Shown here piece by piece: positions 6,926-14,253 of a stretch of 39,435 nucleotides of DNA. The position numbers and the translations under genes are program-made. The DNA is from Pelagimonas sp. (GTDB lineage Bacteria > Pseudomonadota > Alphaproteobacteria > Rhodobacterales > Rhodobacteraceae): positions 1-39,435 of the forward strand of contig JAOARQ010000058.1 of NCBI GenBank assembly GCA_025210455.1, given 5' to 3'. Under the pieces are notes generated by a model, which was not told the DNA's origin, did not search any database, and saw nothing but the letters and a program-made list of their open reading frames with translations. How positions within the stretch are numbered: the stretch's first letter is position 1; the number at the start of each line of letters is the position of its first letter.

Positions 6926-8551
6926 ATGGGCTGGATGCGTGACGAAACCGGGTTAGAGAAAAACAAGGCCAATTATGTGCCGCTGACGCCTTTGTCGTTT
7001 CTGCCGCGGGCCGCGTCGATCTGGCCAGATCATCTGGCGGTGGTTTACGGGCCGCATCGCAAGACCTATCGGGAATATCTTGAACGTGTGACGCGGCTGG
7101 CCTCGGCGCTGCAAAAGCAGGGGGTTCAGCCCGGTGATGTGGTGGCGACCATTTTGCCCAATATCCCGGCACAGGCCGAAGCGCATTTTGGCGTGCCAGC
7201 GGCAGGGGCGGTATTGAATGCGATCAACACCCGTCTGGATGTGAACACCATCAGCTATATTCTGGATCACGGCGAAGCCAAGGTGGTGCTTTGCGATCCG
7301 CAGTTCCTGCCGGTTCTGGCTGAAGCGATCGAAGGCATGGTGACTGATGCGCCCATCGTGATCGAGGTGGCGGATGATCATGGCGGGGCACATGCGCATG
7401 GGCATTACATGGAGTACGAAGATCTGCTGGCCAGCGGTGATCCGGACTTTGAGTGGATCCTGCCAGAAGATGAATGGGAAAGCCTTGCGCTGAACTATAC
7501 TTCGGGCACCACGGGGCGGCCCAAGGGCGTGGTCTATCATCACCGTGGGGCCTATCTGAATGCCACCGGGCAGGTGATCAGTTGGCGCATCACCCTACAT
7601 CCGGTCTATCTGACCATTGTGCCGCTGTTTCACTGCAATGGCTGGTGTCACACTTGGATGATGCCTGCGGTGGGGGGCACAGTGGTCTGCTGCCGGGATA
7701 TCACGGCACATGATATTTTCGATGCTATTGCGGATGAAGGCGTAACGCATTTTGGCGGCGCACCGATTGTGTTGAACATGCTGGTCAATGCGCCTGACGA
7801 TCAAAAGCGTGCGTTTGACCATATTGTCGAGGTCTTCACTGCCGGTGCGCCGCCTGCGCCTGCCACTTTGGCCAAGATTGAACCGATGGGGTTCAATGTC
7901 ACGCAGGTCTATGGGCTGACCGAAGTCTATGGCCCGGCAACCGAATGCACCTGGAAAGCCGAATGGGATCATCTGGAGGGGGACGCGCGGGCGGCGATCA
8001 AAGCGCGTCAGGGGGTGGCCATGCCCTTTATGGAAGAGGTGCGCGTCACCGATGAGGCGCTGGCTGATATTCCCCGCGATGGCGAAGCCAAGGGTGAAAT
8101 CATGTTCCGTGGCAACGGCGTGATGAAGGGCTATCTGAAAAACCCCAAGGCCACCGCCGAAGCGTTTGAAGGTGGGTATTTCCATTCGGGCGATATCGCG
8201 GTGCAGCACCCGGACAGCTTTGTGCAGATCGCGGATCGCGCCAAGGATATCATTATTTCCGGCGGCGAAAACATCAGCTCGGTCGAAGTAGAGGCCTGCC
8301 TGATGGCGCATGAGGCGGTGCTGCTATGTGCTGTCGTTGCCAAGCCGGATGAAAAATGGGGCGAGGTGCCCTGCGCCTTTGTCGAGTTGAAAGATCACCA
8401 TGAAGTGTCTGAAGCGGATCTGATCGCTTTTGCGCGCGAAAGGCTGGCCGGTTTCAAGACACCAAAGAAAGTGGTGTTTCAGGAATTGCCCAAGACTTCG
8501 ACCGGGAAGATCCAGAAGTTTGAGCTGCGCAGGCTTGCAACTGACCTCTAG
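6926..8551 (+). CDS. Acyl-CoA synthetase (AMP-forming), substrate unknown
   Basis: A 541-residue AMP-binding ligase of the medium-chain/aryl acyl-CoA synthetase type. The P-loop is LNYTSGTTGRPKGV, followed by YGLTEVYGP (adenylate motif), HSGDIAV (hinge region) and the catalytic lysine in TSTGKIQKFELR at the C-terminus. It would convert a carboxylic acid to its CoA ester. Substrate cannot be read from sequence; fatty acids, aryl acids or 3-methylmercaptopropionate (DmdB-like ligases of roseobacters) are possible. The start is ATG 6926 (MGWMRDETGLEKN), with GGGAGA at about 6914-6919; an upstream TTG gives a longer frame without support. A DUF1330 gene follows 66 bp downstream. Confidence 0.88.
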   Translation: MGWMRDETGLEKNKANYVPLTPLSFLPRAASIWPDHLAVVYGPHRKTYREYLERVTRLASALQKQGVQPGDVVATILPNIPAQAEAHFGVPAAGAVLNAINTRLDVNTISYILDHGEAKVVLCDPQFLPVLAEAIEGMVTDAPIVIEVADDHGGAHAHGHYMEYEDLLASGDPDFEWILPEDEWESLALNYTSGTTGRPKGVVYHHRGAYLNATGQVISWRITLHPVYLTIVPLFHCNGWCHTWMMPAVGGTVVCCRDITAHDIFDAIADEGVTHFGGAPIVLNMLVNAPDDQKRAFDHIVEVFTAGAPPAPATLAKIEPMGFNVTQVYGLTEVYGPATECTWKAEWDHLEGDARAAIKARQGVAMPFMEEVRVTDEALADIPRDGEAKGEIMFRGNGVMKGYLKNPKATAEAFEGGYFHSGDIAVQHPDSFVQIADRAKDIIISGGENISSVEVEACLMAHEAVLLCAVVAKPDEKWGEVPCAFVELKDHHEVSEADLIAFARERLAGFKTPKKVVFQELPKTSTGKIQKFELRRLATDL

Positions 8552-8617
8552 ATTGCGGCAAATGGGTGATGTTATGTTATGAGTTGTTCGTGCCATTGCA
8601 CCGCAAGGAGAAATCTC

Positions 8618-8914
8618 ATGACCGCTGTTATCATCGGATGTGTGACGGTAAATCCTGACGCGCAGGATGCTGTCGCCGAATATATGCGCATTACCACCCC
8701 GCTATTGGAGCGGGTGGGGGCCAAGGTTGTTCAAAGCTTTTCGCTGGCCCAAGGGATTGTCGGCGAAAAGCCTGCCGAGCAGATCATGATCGTAGAATAT
8801 CCGGATCTGAACGCCGTGGATGGTGTGTTTCAAAGTGAAGAATACAAGCAGCTGACCCCGGTGCGGGATCGGGCTTTCAAGACTTATAACATCAGTCTGG
8901 TGAGCAGCAGCTAA
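8618..8914 (+). CDS. DUF1330 family protein
   Basis: A 98-residue protein with the ferredoxin-like alpha/beta pattern of DUF1330 (dimeric alpha-beta barrel superfamily). Seen are an N-terminal strand with DAVAEYMRITTPLLERVGAK, a central MIVEYPDLNAVDGVF strand-helix and the SEEYKQLTPVRDRAFK segment, which matches the family's typical EY-x3-xPxR ending. The biochemical role of the family is not established. The ATG at 8618 is preceded by AAGGAG at 8605-8610, a much better start than the frame's earlier GTG/ATG. It lies 66 bp after the acyl-CoA ligase on the same strand and may share its transcript. Confidence 0.85.
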   Translation: MTAVIIGCVTVNPDAQDAVAEYMRITTPLLERVGAKVVQSFSLAQGIVGEKPAEQIMIVEYPDLNAVDGVFQSEEYKQLTPVRDRAFKTYNISLVSSS

Positions 8915-9029
8915 ACGCGCTGGATGTTCTTCAGGGCACTCAGGGGCGAGGTTTTCCTGCCCTTTGGGTGCATTGCCCCGTTTTTCTGTGCGTGATAGCC
9001 TGTGGCAAACACAAAGGCAGAGCAGCCAG

Positions 9030-10055
9030 ATGACCGCATTGAAAGACTTTGACCGGCTGGAAGCCACCGGCCTATGGCGTGCCTCGCCCGAGGATCAGCG
9101 CCGTGAGGTGATTGTGTCTTTGGGGGATGCGACGCTGACCATGTCGGATATGAACAATCAGGCGCTGGCGCATTGGTCGCTGGCGGCGGTTCAGCGGGCT
9201 AATGGATCGGATATTCCGGCAATTTATCATCCTGATGGTGATCCTGGCGAAACTCTGGAACTGCCAGAGGACGAAGCACAGATGATCGAAGGGATTGATT
9301 ATCTGCTGCGCGTGATCGAGCGCCGACGCCCGCATCCGGGTAAGCTGCGCTGGTTTCTGGGGGTCGGTCTGGCGGCGGCTTTGGCGGCTGGGGCGGTGTT
9401 CTGGCTGCCGGGTGCCCTGCGCGATTACACGGTCTCTGTGCTGCCACCGGTCAAACGCGCCGAGATTGGGCAGGCGCTGTTGGGCCATATGGCGCGGGTC
9501 ACAGGACAGCCCTGCCACACAGAAGAGGCAGCGGCCCCGCTTTCGGCGCTGAAGTCGCGGTTGTTCGGCGAGGAGGGCATGCAGCAACTGGTCGTTGTGC
9601 CAGCCGGGGTGCAAAGCAGCGCCCATCTGCCCGGCGGGATCATTCTGCTGAACCGCTCTGTTGTGGAAGATCATGAAGACCCGGATGTTGTGGCGGGCTA
9701 TGTGCTGGCACAATCCGTGGCCGCTGAGCAGAGCGATCCTTTGATTGCGCTGGTGGATCACGCCGGGCTGATTGATGCGTTGCGGGTGCTGGCCACAGGC
9801 GCTTTGCCGGATGCGACGCTGGCCAGCTATGCTGAAGAATTGTTAAAGCAGCCGGTGAAACCTCTGGATGCTCAGGCGCTTTTGCCTGCCTTTGAACGGG
9901 CTGAATTGCGCAGTTCACCCTATGCCTATGCGCTGGATATCACGGGGGAAACCGTCTTACCCCTGATCGAAGCCGACCCGCGCCGGGCATTGGGCAGCCG
10001 CGAGGTTCTGAAAGACGCGGATTGGGTGCGCCTGCAGGGGATCTGCGGCGGGTAA
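9030..10055 (+). CDS. Membrane protein with degenerate M48-peptidase-like domain
   Basis: A 341-residue protein with a cytoplasmic N-terminal domain (1-105), one membrane helix (about 107-128) and a C-terminal domain likely in the periplasm. The segment SSAHLPGGIILLNRSVVEDHEDPDVVAG (about 197-223) resembles the strand-helix that precedes the zinc helix in M48 peptidases (LPGG then a bulky helix). But the place of HExxH is taken by GYVLAQSVAAE, without the zinc histidines, so a catalytically dead scaffold is likely. I chose ATG 9030; the frame extends 22 codons upstream without a ribosome binding site. The ArsR gene follows after 62 bp. The fold assignment is by eye and moderate. Confidence 0.6.
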   Translation: MTALKDFDRLEATGLWRASPEDQRREVIVSLGDATLTMSDMNNQALAHWSLAAVQRANGSDIPAIYHPDGDPGETLELPEDEAQMIEGIDYLLRVIERRRPHPGKLRWFLGVGLAAALAAGAVFWLPGALRDYTVSVLPPVKRAEIGQALLGHMARVTGQPCHTEEAAAPLSALKSRLFGEEGMQQLVVVPAGVQSSAHLPGGIILLNRSVVEDHEDPDVVAGYVLAQSVAAEQSDPLIALVDHAGLIDALRVLATGALPDATLASYAEELLKQPVKPLDAQALLPAFERAELRSSPYAYALDITGETVLPLIEADPRRALGSREVLKDADWVRLQGICGG

Positions 10056-10073
10056 CTTCGATCTGGATCGAAG
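10056..10073. promoter_or_regulatory. Dyad A upstream of the ArsR-type gene
   Basis: CTTCGATC-TG-GATCGAAG is a perfect dyad starting right after the stop of the 9030 gene and followed by CGTTTTT. It sits 45 bp upstream of the ArsR start codon. A nearly identical element (10802-10818) follows the ArsR gene. It could be read as a short terminator, but the repeated occurrence before two genes suggests an operator. Confidence 0.5.
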
Positions 10074-10117
10074 CGTTTTTGCTTGGGGGTAGGGCTGGGC
10101 AGCGTCTAGACTGACAT

Positions 10118-10801
10118 ATGGAACCACGGTTGGATATCATTGGCGCGGCTCTGGCCGATGCAAGTCGGCTGTGCATCCTGTGTGAGCTGATGGATGGCAG
10201 GGCCTTTACCAATAAGGAACTGGCCTGCGCGGCGCAGATCACAGCACAGACTGCCACCACACATCTGAAGCATCTTGAACAGGCTGGCCTGACGCGGTCT
10301 CTGCGCAGTGGGCGGCATGTCTATCATCAGATTGCCAGCGAAGAGGTGGCGCAGGTACTGGAGACGCTGGCGCGGCTGTCCCCACGCGATCACCTGACAC
10401 GCGGCGCGTGGCAGGCCCCCGACATGCTGGTGGCGCGCTGTTGCTATAATCATCTCGCCGGGCAGCTTGGGGTGCTGGTGTCGCAGGCGGTGATCGCGCG
10501 TGACGTGCTGCAGCTGTCTGGCGAAGCGCTGTTTCCCGCAGCGGACTATGAAAGGTTTGCGCAGGATCTTGGGGCGGCATTGCCTAGGCGCTCAGAGACA
10601 GCCATGGCCAAGCTGTGTCTTGATTGGACCGAACGGCGGTTTCATCTGTCTGGGCCGTTTGCCACCGCCCTGTTGGCCTATTTTCTGCAAGAGGGTTGGC
10701 TGACACGGCAGCAGGGGCAGCGGGCGCTGAAGGTGACGGAAAAGGGCTATGCCGGCTTTGAGGCGCATTTCGGAATTTCGCGAGCTGAGATCGGGGAGTA
10801 G
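10118..10801 (+). CDS. ArsR-family transcriptional regulator, cysteine-rich
   Basis: A 227-residue regulator. Residues 1-80 are an ArsR-type winged helix: NKELACAAQITAQTATTHLKHLEQAGL is the helix-turn-helix and RSGRHVYHQIA the wing. A C-terminal domain (about 100-227) carries ARCCYNHLAG and LCLDWTERRFHLSG, motifs shared by a subgroup of longer ArsR proteins. Cysteines at 19, 22, 37, 108, 109 and in LCLDW could bind metal or sense thiol state; this is inference, as the classical ELCVCDL metal motif is absent. Flanking dyads at 10056-10073 and 10802-10818 are candidate operators, suggesting that it controls itself and the downstream 10880 gene. Confidence 0.85.
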   Translation: MEPRLDIIGAALADASRLCILCELMDGRAFTNKELACAAQITAQTATTHLKHLEQAGLTRSLRSGRHVYHQIASEEVAQVLETLARLSPRDHLTRGAWQAPDMLVARCCYNHLAGQLGVLVSQAVIARDVLQLSGEALFPAADYERFAQDLGAALPRRSETAMAKLCLDWTERRFHLSGPFATALLAYFLQEGWLTRQQGQRALKVTEKGYAGFEAHFGISRAEIGE

Positions 10802-10818
10802 TTCGATCCCGGGCGAAG
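10802..10818. promoter_or_regulatory. Dyad B downstream of the ArsR-type gene, upstream of the 10880 gene
   Basis: TTCGATC-CC-GGGCGAAG followed by CGTCTTTT repeats dyad A with only a few changes, mainly in the centre. It begins at the ArsR stop codon and lies 62 bp before the next start. Spacing to the following gene resembles that of dyad A to the ArsR gene. Confidence 0.45.
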
Positions 10819-10879
10819 CGTCTTTTCCCAATAGATCAAAAGAGCGCGGTACTCAGGGGGCATCAAATTGGAGAGTCCC

Positions 10880-11326
10880 ATGCCCTTGACCTTAGACCCA
10901 AATGATCGCTTTGAAACGGAACCCGGCTTGCGCATGTTTGTACAGGTGCCGCAAGCCCGCGTTCAGGCGCTGTTGCAGGCCATCACTGACTGCGCTCTGT
11001 TGGGCTGGGGGGATTACGATCAGGTCAGCTTTGCAACCTGTGACGGGGTGCAGCGGTTCAGGTCGCTGGGATCGGGGCGTAATGCGGCCACGAAGGCGGC
11101 GGTGGATGTGCCCTGTTGCGAGCTGTCGTTCTTTCTGCCCGAGGGTGAGGCGCAGCTTGAGACGGTCTTGCGCGCGATCTATGCGGCACATCCTTATGAG
11201 GAGCCGGTGATTTTCGTCGGCCCGGTGATGCGCACCCTGCATATTCGCGGGCAAGACGAGGACAACCCAAACCGTTTCTGGAACAGGGAGAGCGAAGATT
11301 GGGTGCCAGAACCGCATCGCGGATAA
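10880..11326 (+). CDS. Stand-alone YqfO/NIF3-insert-like (CutA-fold) protein
   Basis: A 148-residue protein. The segment LRAIYAAHPYEEPVIFVGPV (about 97-116) is the signature of the YqfO03/CutA-like domain found inserted in NIF3/YqfO proteins (GAHPYEEP). The preceding part, MFVQVPQARVQALLQAI, GWGDYDQVSF and ELSFFLPEGEAQLETVL, fits the same ferredoxin-like fold. The metal-binding NIF3 halves are missing, so it represents the insert domain alone; the function is unknown. ATG 10880 follows TTGGAGAG; a TTG four codons upstream lies inside that site. Its position just after an ArsR regulator with a shared dyad suggests a regulon of two genes. The family assignment is by motif only. Confidence 0.7.
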   Translation: MPLTLDPNDRFETEPGLRMFVQVPQARVQALLQAITDCALLGWGDYDQVSFATCDGVQRFRSLGSGRNAATKAAVDVPCCELSFFLPEGEAQLETVLRAIYAAHPYEEPVIFVGPVMRTLHIRGQDEDNPNRFWNRESEDWVPEPHRG

Positions 11327-11330
11327 AGAA

Positions 11331-11355
11331 AAACCCGCGTCGGGGACGCGGGTTT
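11331..11355. terminator. Bidirectional terminator
   Basis: AAACCCGCGTC (11331-11341) and GACGCGGGTTT (11345-11355) form a perfect 11-bp stem with a GGG loop. A-rich sequence before it (AAGAAAAA) provides the U-tract for the minus-strand gene at 11365, and the TTT on the right serves the plus strand. Confidence 0.88.
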
Positions 11356-11364
11356 CAGGATCGG

Positions 11365-12483
11365 TCAGTGACCATGTGTGACATAAGGGAGGCGGCCCGC
11401 ACGCCCAACCACATTGGGTTCGCGCCGCTTGTGTTTATCCCGGTTGTCAGCGGTGATCAGGCGGCGCGGCACCGTGTTGGTCCAAAGCTGCTGCGTCTGC
11501 CGATAGCCGTCAACCGTTTGCAACGCGCGGTAAGGGTTCAGACGGTCATCATCCCAGGCGGGGCGATAGCCTTCGGGCACATGGATCGACTTGCTCTGTT
11601 GCAGCATCTCATATGAGCGGCGCGGCAGGATTCGGGTGTTGCCGGGCAGTTGGGTGATCTGCTGTTTCTTGTAATCCGTCGCAGAGTACGATGTGACTTC
11701 GACCTGAGGCAGGGCCTTGATCAGGTTGAACTTGGGGGTGGCGGTGGTGCCCGTGTTTGTGCACAGAAACCCCTGACCCGGACCGCAGTTTGCGGCCCCG
11801 GATGAATTCTGGGCATGGGCCTGCACCGTAGGGCGGCGCAGCACCTGAGACACGGTCACAGGGGCCGGGCGGATGATACGCGGCGGTTGGGCCATCACGG
11901 GTTTCGACGCCTGCGCGCGGATGATCGGCACAACAGGTACACGCGGCACAGTGATACTGGGCGCGGTGGTTGAGCGGGCGATGGCCTGCGGTTTGATGGG
12001 TGCCTGAATGCGTACCGGCGCTGTAACCCGAGGCTGGGCCGGACGCGGCGCGATCACCGGGATTTGCGGAACAGGCGCAGGTGTGACGGTGATCTTGCGT
12101 TGTGCCGTGGCTGTCTGACGGACTGGCGCGGCGGCAGGTTTGGCCGCAGGACGCGCGCTGGGTTCCAGCGTGATCTGCACAGGTTTTTCAGCGGCGCGCG
12201 GCGCAGGGCGCGCAGCGGCTGTGGCCCCGCCAACCCCGGTTGGGGTCTGGCCGCAGATCTGTTTGCGCGCACGTGTCATGCGCGGCACCCAGGTAACATT
12301 GCCATCATAGCCTGCGCGCACAAACACGCAGCCTTTGCGGTCCACAAACTGAGAGCCTTTGTAGGACGCGGGCGGAAAGTTCGCCGGAACGCCTGAGGAA
12401 CTGCTCTGTGCCTCGGCTGGCAGGGCAAACATACCCGTACCAGAAATACATATGGCGAAAGCCGCCAATCTCTTAATCATCAT
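11365..12483 (-). CDS. Secreted Pro/Ala-rich protein of unknown function
   Basis: A 372-residue protein with a signal peptide (MMIKRLAAFAICISGTGMFALPAEAQ, cleavage after AEA). After it comes a short folded segment with ASYKGSQFVDRKGCVFVRAGYDGNVTWVPRMTRARKQICG, containing two cysteines that could form a disulfide. Residues about 85-230 are a low-complexity Pro/Ala/Val/Arg linker of the kind that spans peptidoglycan. A C-terminal domain with CGPGQGFLCT (another Cys pair) and many basic/aromatic residues ends the protein. I do not recognise a family. The start is ATG 12483 (or 12480), with GGGGGCAG just upstream; that ribosome binding site lies in the 3' arm of an 8-bp hairpin (12485-12510). A longer frame to 12516 is possible. 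Confidence 0.75.
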   Translation of the reverse strand: MMIKRLAAFAICISGTGMFALPAEAQSSSSGVPANFPPASYKGSQFVDRKGCVFVRAGYDGNVTWVPRMTRARKQICGQTPTGVGGATAAARPAPRAAEKPVQITLEPSARPAAKPAAAPVRQTATAQRKITVTPAPVPQIPVIAPRPAQPRVTAPVRIQAPIKPQAIARSTTAPSITVPRVPVVPIIRAQASKPVMAQPPRIIRPAPVTVSQVLRRPTVQAHAQNSSGAANCGPGQGFLCTNTGTTATPKFNLIKALPQVEVTSYSATDYKKQQITQLPGNTRILPRRSYEMLQQSKSIHVPEGYRPAWDDDRLNPYRALQTVDGYRQTQQLWTNTVPRRLITADNRDKHKRREPNVVGRAGRLPYVTHGH

Positions 12484-12484
12484 G

Positions 12485-12510
12485 TCTGCCCCCACAGATG
12501 TAGGGGCAGA
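12485..12510 (-). promoter_or_regulatory. Hairpin covering the ribosome binding site of the 11365-12483 gene
   Basis: On the minus strand the leader reads TCTGCCCC, a 10-nt loop, then GGGGCAGA, ending one base before the ATG. The pairing arm includes the G-rich Shine-Dalgarno, so folding would hide it. This suggests translational control or an RNA thermometer-like element, by inference from sequence only. Confidence 0.5.
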
Positions 12511-12549
12511 ATGCACAATACCACATAAAGTGTAAAGTACTGAAAGAGT

Positions 12550-12592
12550 TAACAGCTTCTTGTGGTTGCGAAGAAGCTAACACCTTCTTGTG
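12550..12592. repeat. Direct repeat with internal dyad between upp and the 11365-12483 gene
   Basis: TAACAGCTTCTTGTG (12550-12564) recurs as TAACACCTTCTTGTG (12578-12592), 14 of 15 identical, with a 28-bp period. Between and overlapping them AGCTTCTT and AAGAAGCT form an 8-bp inverted repeat. It lies downstream of upp and upstream of the secreted-protein gene, so it could be a factor-binding array for the latter or a weak terminator for the former. Confidence 0.4.
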
Positions 12593-12616
12593 TCTGCCAC
12601 AGTCGCGTGAGACCGC

Positions 12617-13249
12617 TTACTTGGTGCCAAACATACGGTCACCCGCATCGCCCAGACCGGGCATGATATAGCCCAGCTCGTTCAATTTTTCGTCCAGCGA
12701 GGCGGTGACAATCGGCACATCCGGGTGGGCTTCTTTCATGCGGGCCACCCCTTCGGGCGCGGCCAGAAGGCACAAAAAGCGAATGTTTTTCGCACCTTTA
12801 GCTTTCACCAGATCAATCGCCGCAACCGAAGAATTGCCGGTGGCCAGCATTGGATCCACCACGATGGTCAGGCGGTCTTCCAGCTCGGACGGCAGTTTGC
12901 AGTAGTATTCGACCGGTTTGAGCGTTTCCTCATCGCGGTACATGCCAACGAATCCCACACGCGCAGCGGGAATTAGTTCCAGGATGCCGTCCAGCAGCCC
13001 GTTGCCCGCGCGCAGGATTGATACCAGCGCCATTTTCTTGCCCGCGATGGCAGGCGCATCCATTTCCTGCATCGGTGTGTCGATGCGGCGGGTGGTCATG
13101 GGCAGGTTACGGGTGACCTCATAGGCCAGCAGATGGCTGATTTCGCGCAGCAACTGGCGAAAGCTGTTGGTCGATGTGTCCTTGTCCCGCATGATGGTCA
13201 GTTTGTGCTGCACCAGAGGGTGGTCAACGATGGTCAGATGCTCGGTCAT
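12617..13249 (-). CDS. upp: Uracil phosphoribosyltransferase
   Basis: A 210-residue enzyme that converts uracil and PRPP to UMP, the last step of pyrimidine base salvage. The PRPP loop is [17 protein letters not shown], and the uracil-binding C-terminus [16 protein letters not shown] is intact. The opening [17 protein letters not shown] is the classic UPRTase N-terminus. It is the last gene of the cdd-deoA-deoB-add-upp operon; its ATG overlaps the add stop codon (ATGA, 13246-13249), so translation is coupled. With Cdd and uridine-cleaving activity of DeoA or a similar phosphorylase, it lets the cell recycle cytidine and uridine as UMP. Confidence 0.97.
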   Translation of the reverse strand: MTEHLTIVDHPLVQHKLTIMRDKDTSTNSFRQLLREISHLLAYEVTRNLPMTTRRIDTPMQEMDAPAIAGKKMALVSILRAGNGLLDGILELIPAARVGFVGMYRDEETLKPVEYYCKLPSELEDRLTIVVDPMLATGNSSVAAIDLVKAKGAKNIRFLCLLAAPEGVARMKEAHPDVPIVTASLDEKLNELGYIMPGLGDAGDRMFGTK

Positions 13250-14253
13250 GCGGTCTCCAGCTGTTTGGCGAGGCGGGTTTTGGTGTCTGTATCACAGAAG
13301 GCCCCCTCTAACGCATTTTTTGTGATCTGGTCAAAAACTTCGCGATCCCAGCCAAAGGTCTGGGCAAGGGCGCTGTATTCCCGGCGCATAGTGGTGTGAA
13401 AGAAAGGTGGGTCATCGGTCGAGACTGTCACCTTTACGCCGCGATCACGCAGCTTTTCAATCGGGTGCTGATCAAGACGATCATAAACACCCAGAAAGAC
13501 GTTGGAGCCCGGACAGACCTCAAGGGTGATGCCGCGTTCGATCAGCATGTCGACCACCGCCAGATCTTCGACGGCGCGCACACCGTGACCGATGCGTTCG
13601 ACGCGCAGATCTTCGACGGCGTCGCGCACCTCTTGCGGGCCGCGCCATTCGCCGGCGTGGCTGGTCAGACGCAGCCCTGCTTCGCGGGCCATATCAAAGG
13701 CATAGGCAAAGTCGCGCTGCTGGCCCTGATTTTCGTCACCTCCCATGCCCAGCCCCACCAGCCAGTCATCCGCTGTTTCGGCAGCGCATAGGGCGGCGGC
13801 CCTGGCCTTTTCCGGGCCAAAGTGGCGGATGGGCGTGGCGATGCCGCGCAGGGTGATGCCCATATCGCGCTGAGCCGCATCAGCGGCTTCGCGGATGGCA
13901 TGCAGATATTCTTTCCAGGCGGACACATCGCTGCCGCCGCAGAAATCAGGCGACAGGAAGGTTTCGGCATAGATCACGCCGTTTTGGGCGCATTCCTCAA
14001 GAACGGCGGTGGTCAGGCGGGCGAAATCCTGCGGGCTTTGCAGCACGCTGGTGGCGGCCTCATAGACCGACAGGAAATGCACGAAATCGCGATAATCATA
14101 GGACCCATCTTTGCGAAAGATGCCCGAGAGATCGACATTCTTTTCCTGCGCCAGCCCGCGAATAAAGGCCGGGGGCGCAGCGCCCTCGAAATGCAGATGC
14201 AGTTCAAGTTTTGGCAAATCCGCGAGTGCGGCAATCTGATCCTGGTCCATCAT
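13246..14253 (-). CDS. add: Adenosine deaminase
   Basis: A 335-residue zinc hydrolase that deaminates adenosine and deoxyadenosine to inosine forms. Zinc ligands H19 and H21 are in LHLHFEG; the third is in [10 protein letters not shown], the catalytic RIGHGVRAV helix follows, and the last ligand Asp is in [16 protein letters not shown] is the usual conserved turn. The ATG at 14253 overlaps the deoB TGA (a second ATG follows at once at 14250), and the 3' end overlaps upp by 4 bp, so it is embedded in the salvage operon. The narrower adenine deaminase subgroup is a possible alternative, but context with deoB favours nucleoside substrates. Confidence 0.92.
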   Translation of the reverse strand: MMDQDQIAALADLPKLELHLHFEGAAPPAFIRGLAQEKNVDLSGIFRKDGSYDYRDFVHFLSVYEAATSVLQSPQDFARLTTAVLEECAQNGVIYAETFLSPDFCGGSDVSAWKEYLHAIREAADAAQRDMGITLRGIATPIRHFGPEKARAAALCAAETADDWLVGLGMGGDENQGQQRDFAYAFDMAREAGLRLTSHAGEWRGPQEVRDAVEDLRVERIGHGVRAVEDLAVVDMLIERGITLEVCPGSNVFLGVYDRLDQHPIEKLRDRGVKVTVSTDDPPFFHTTMRREYSALAQTFGWDREVFDQITKNALEGAFCDTDTKTRLAKQLETA

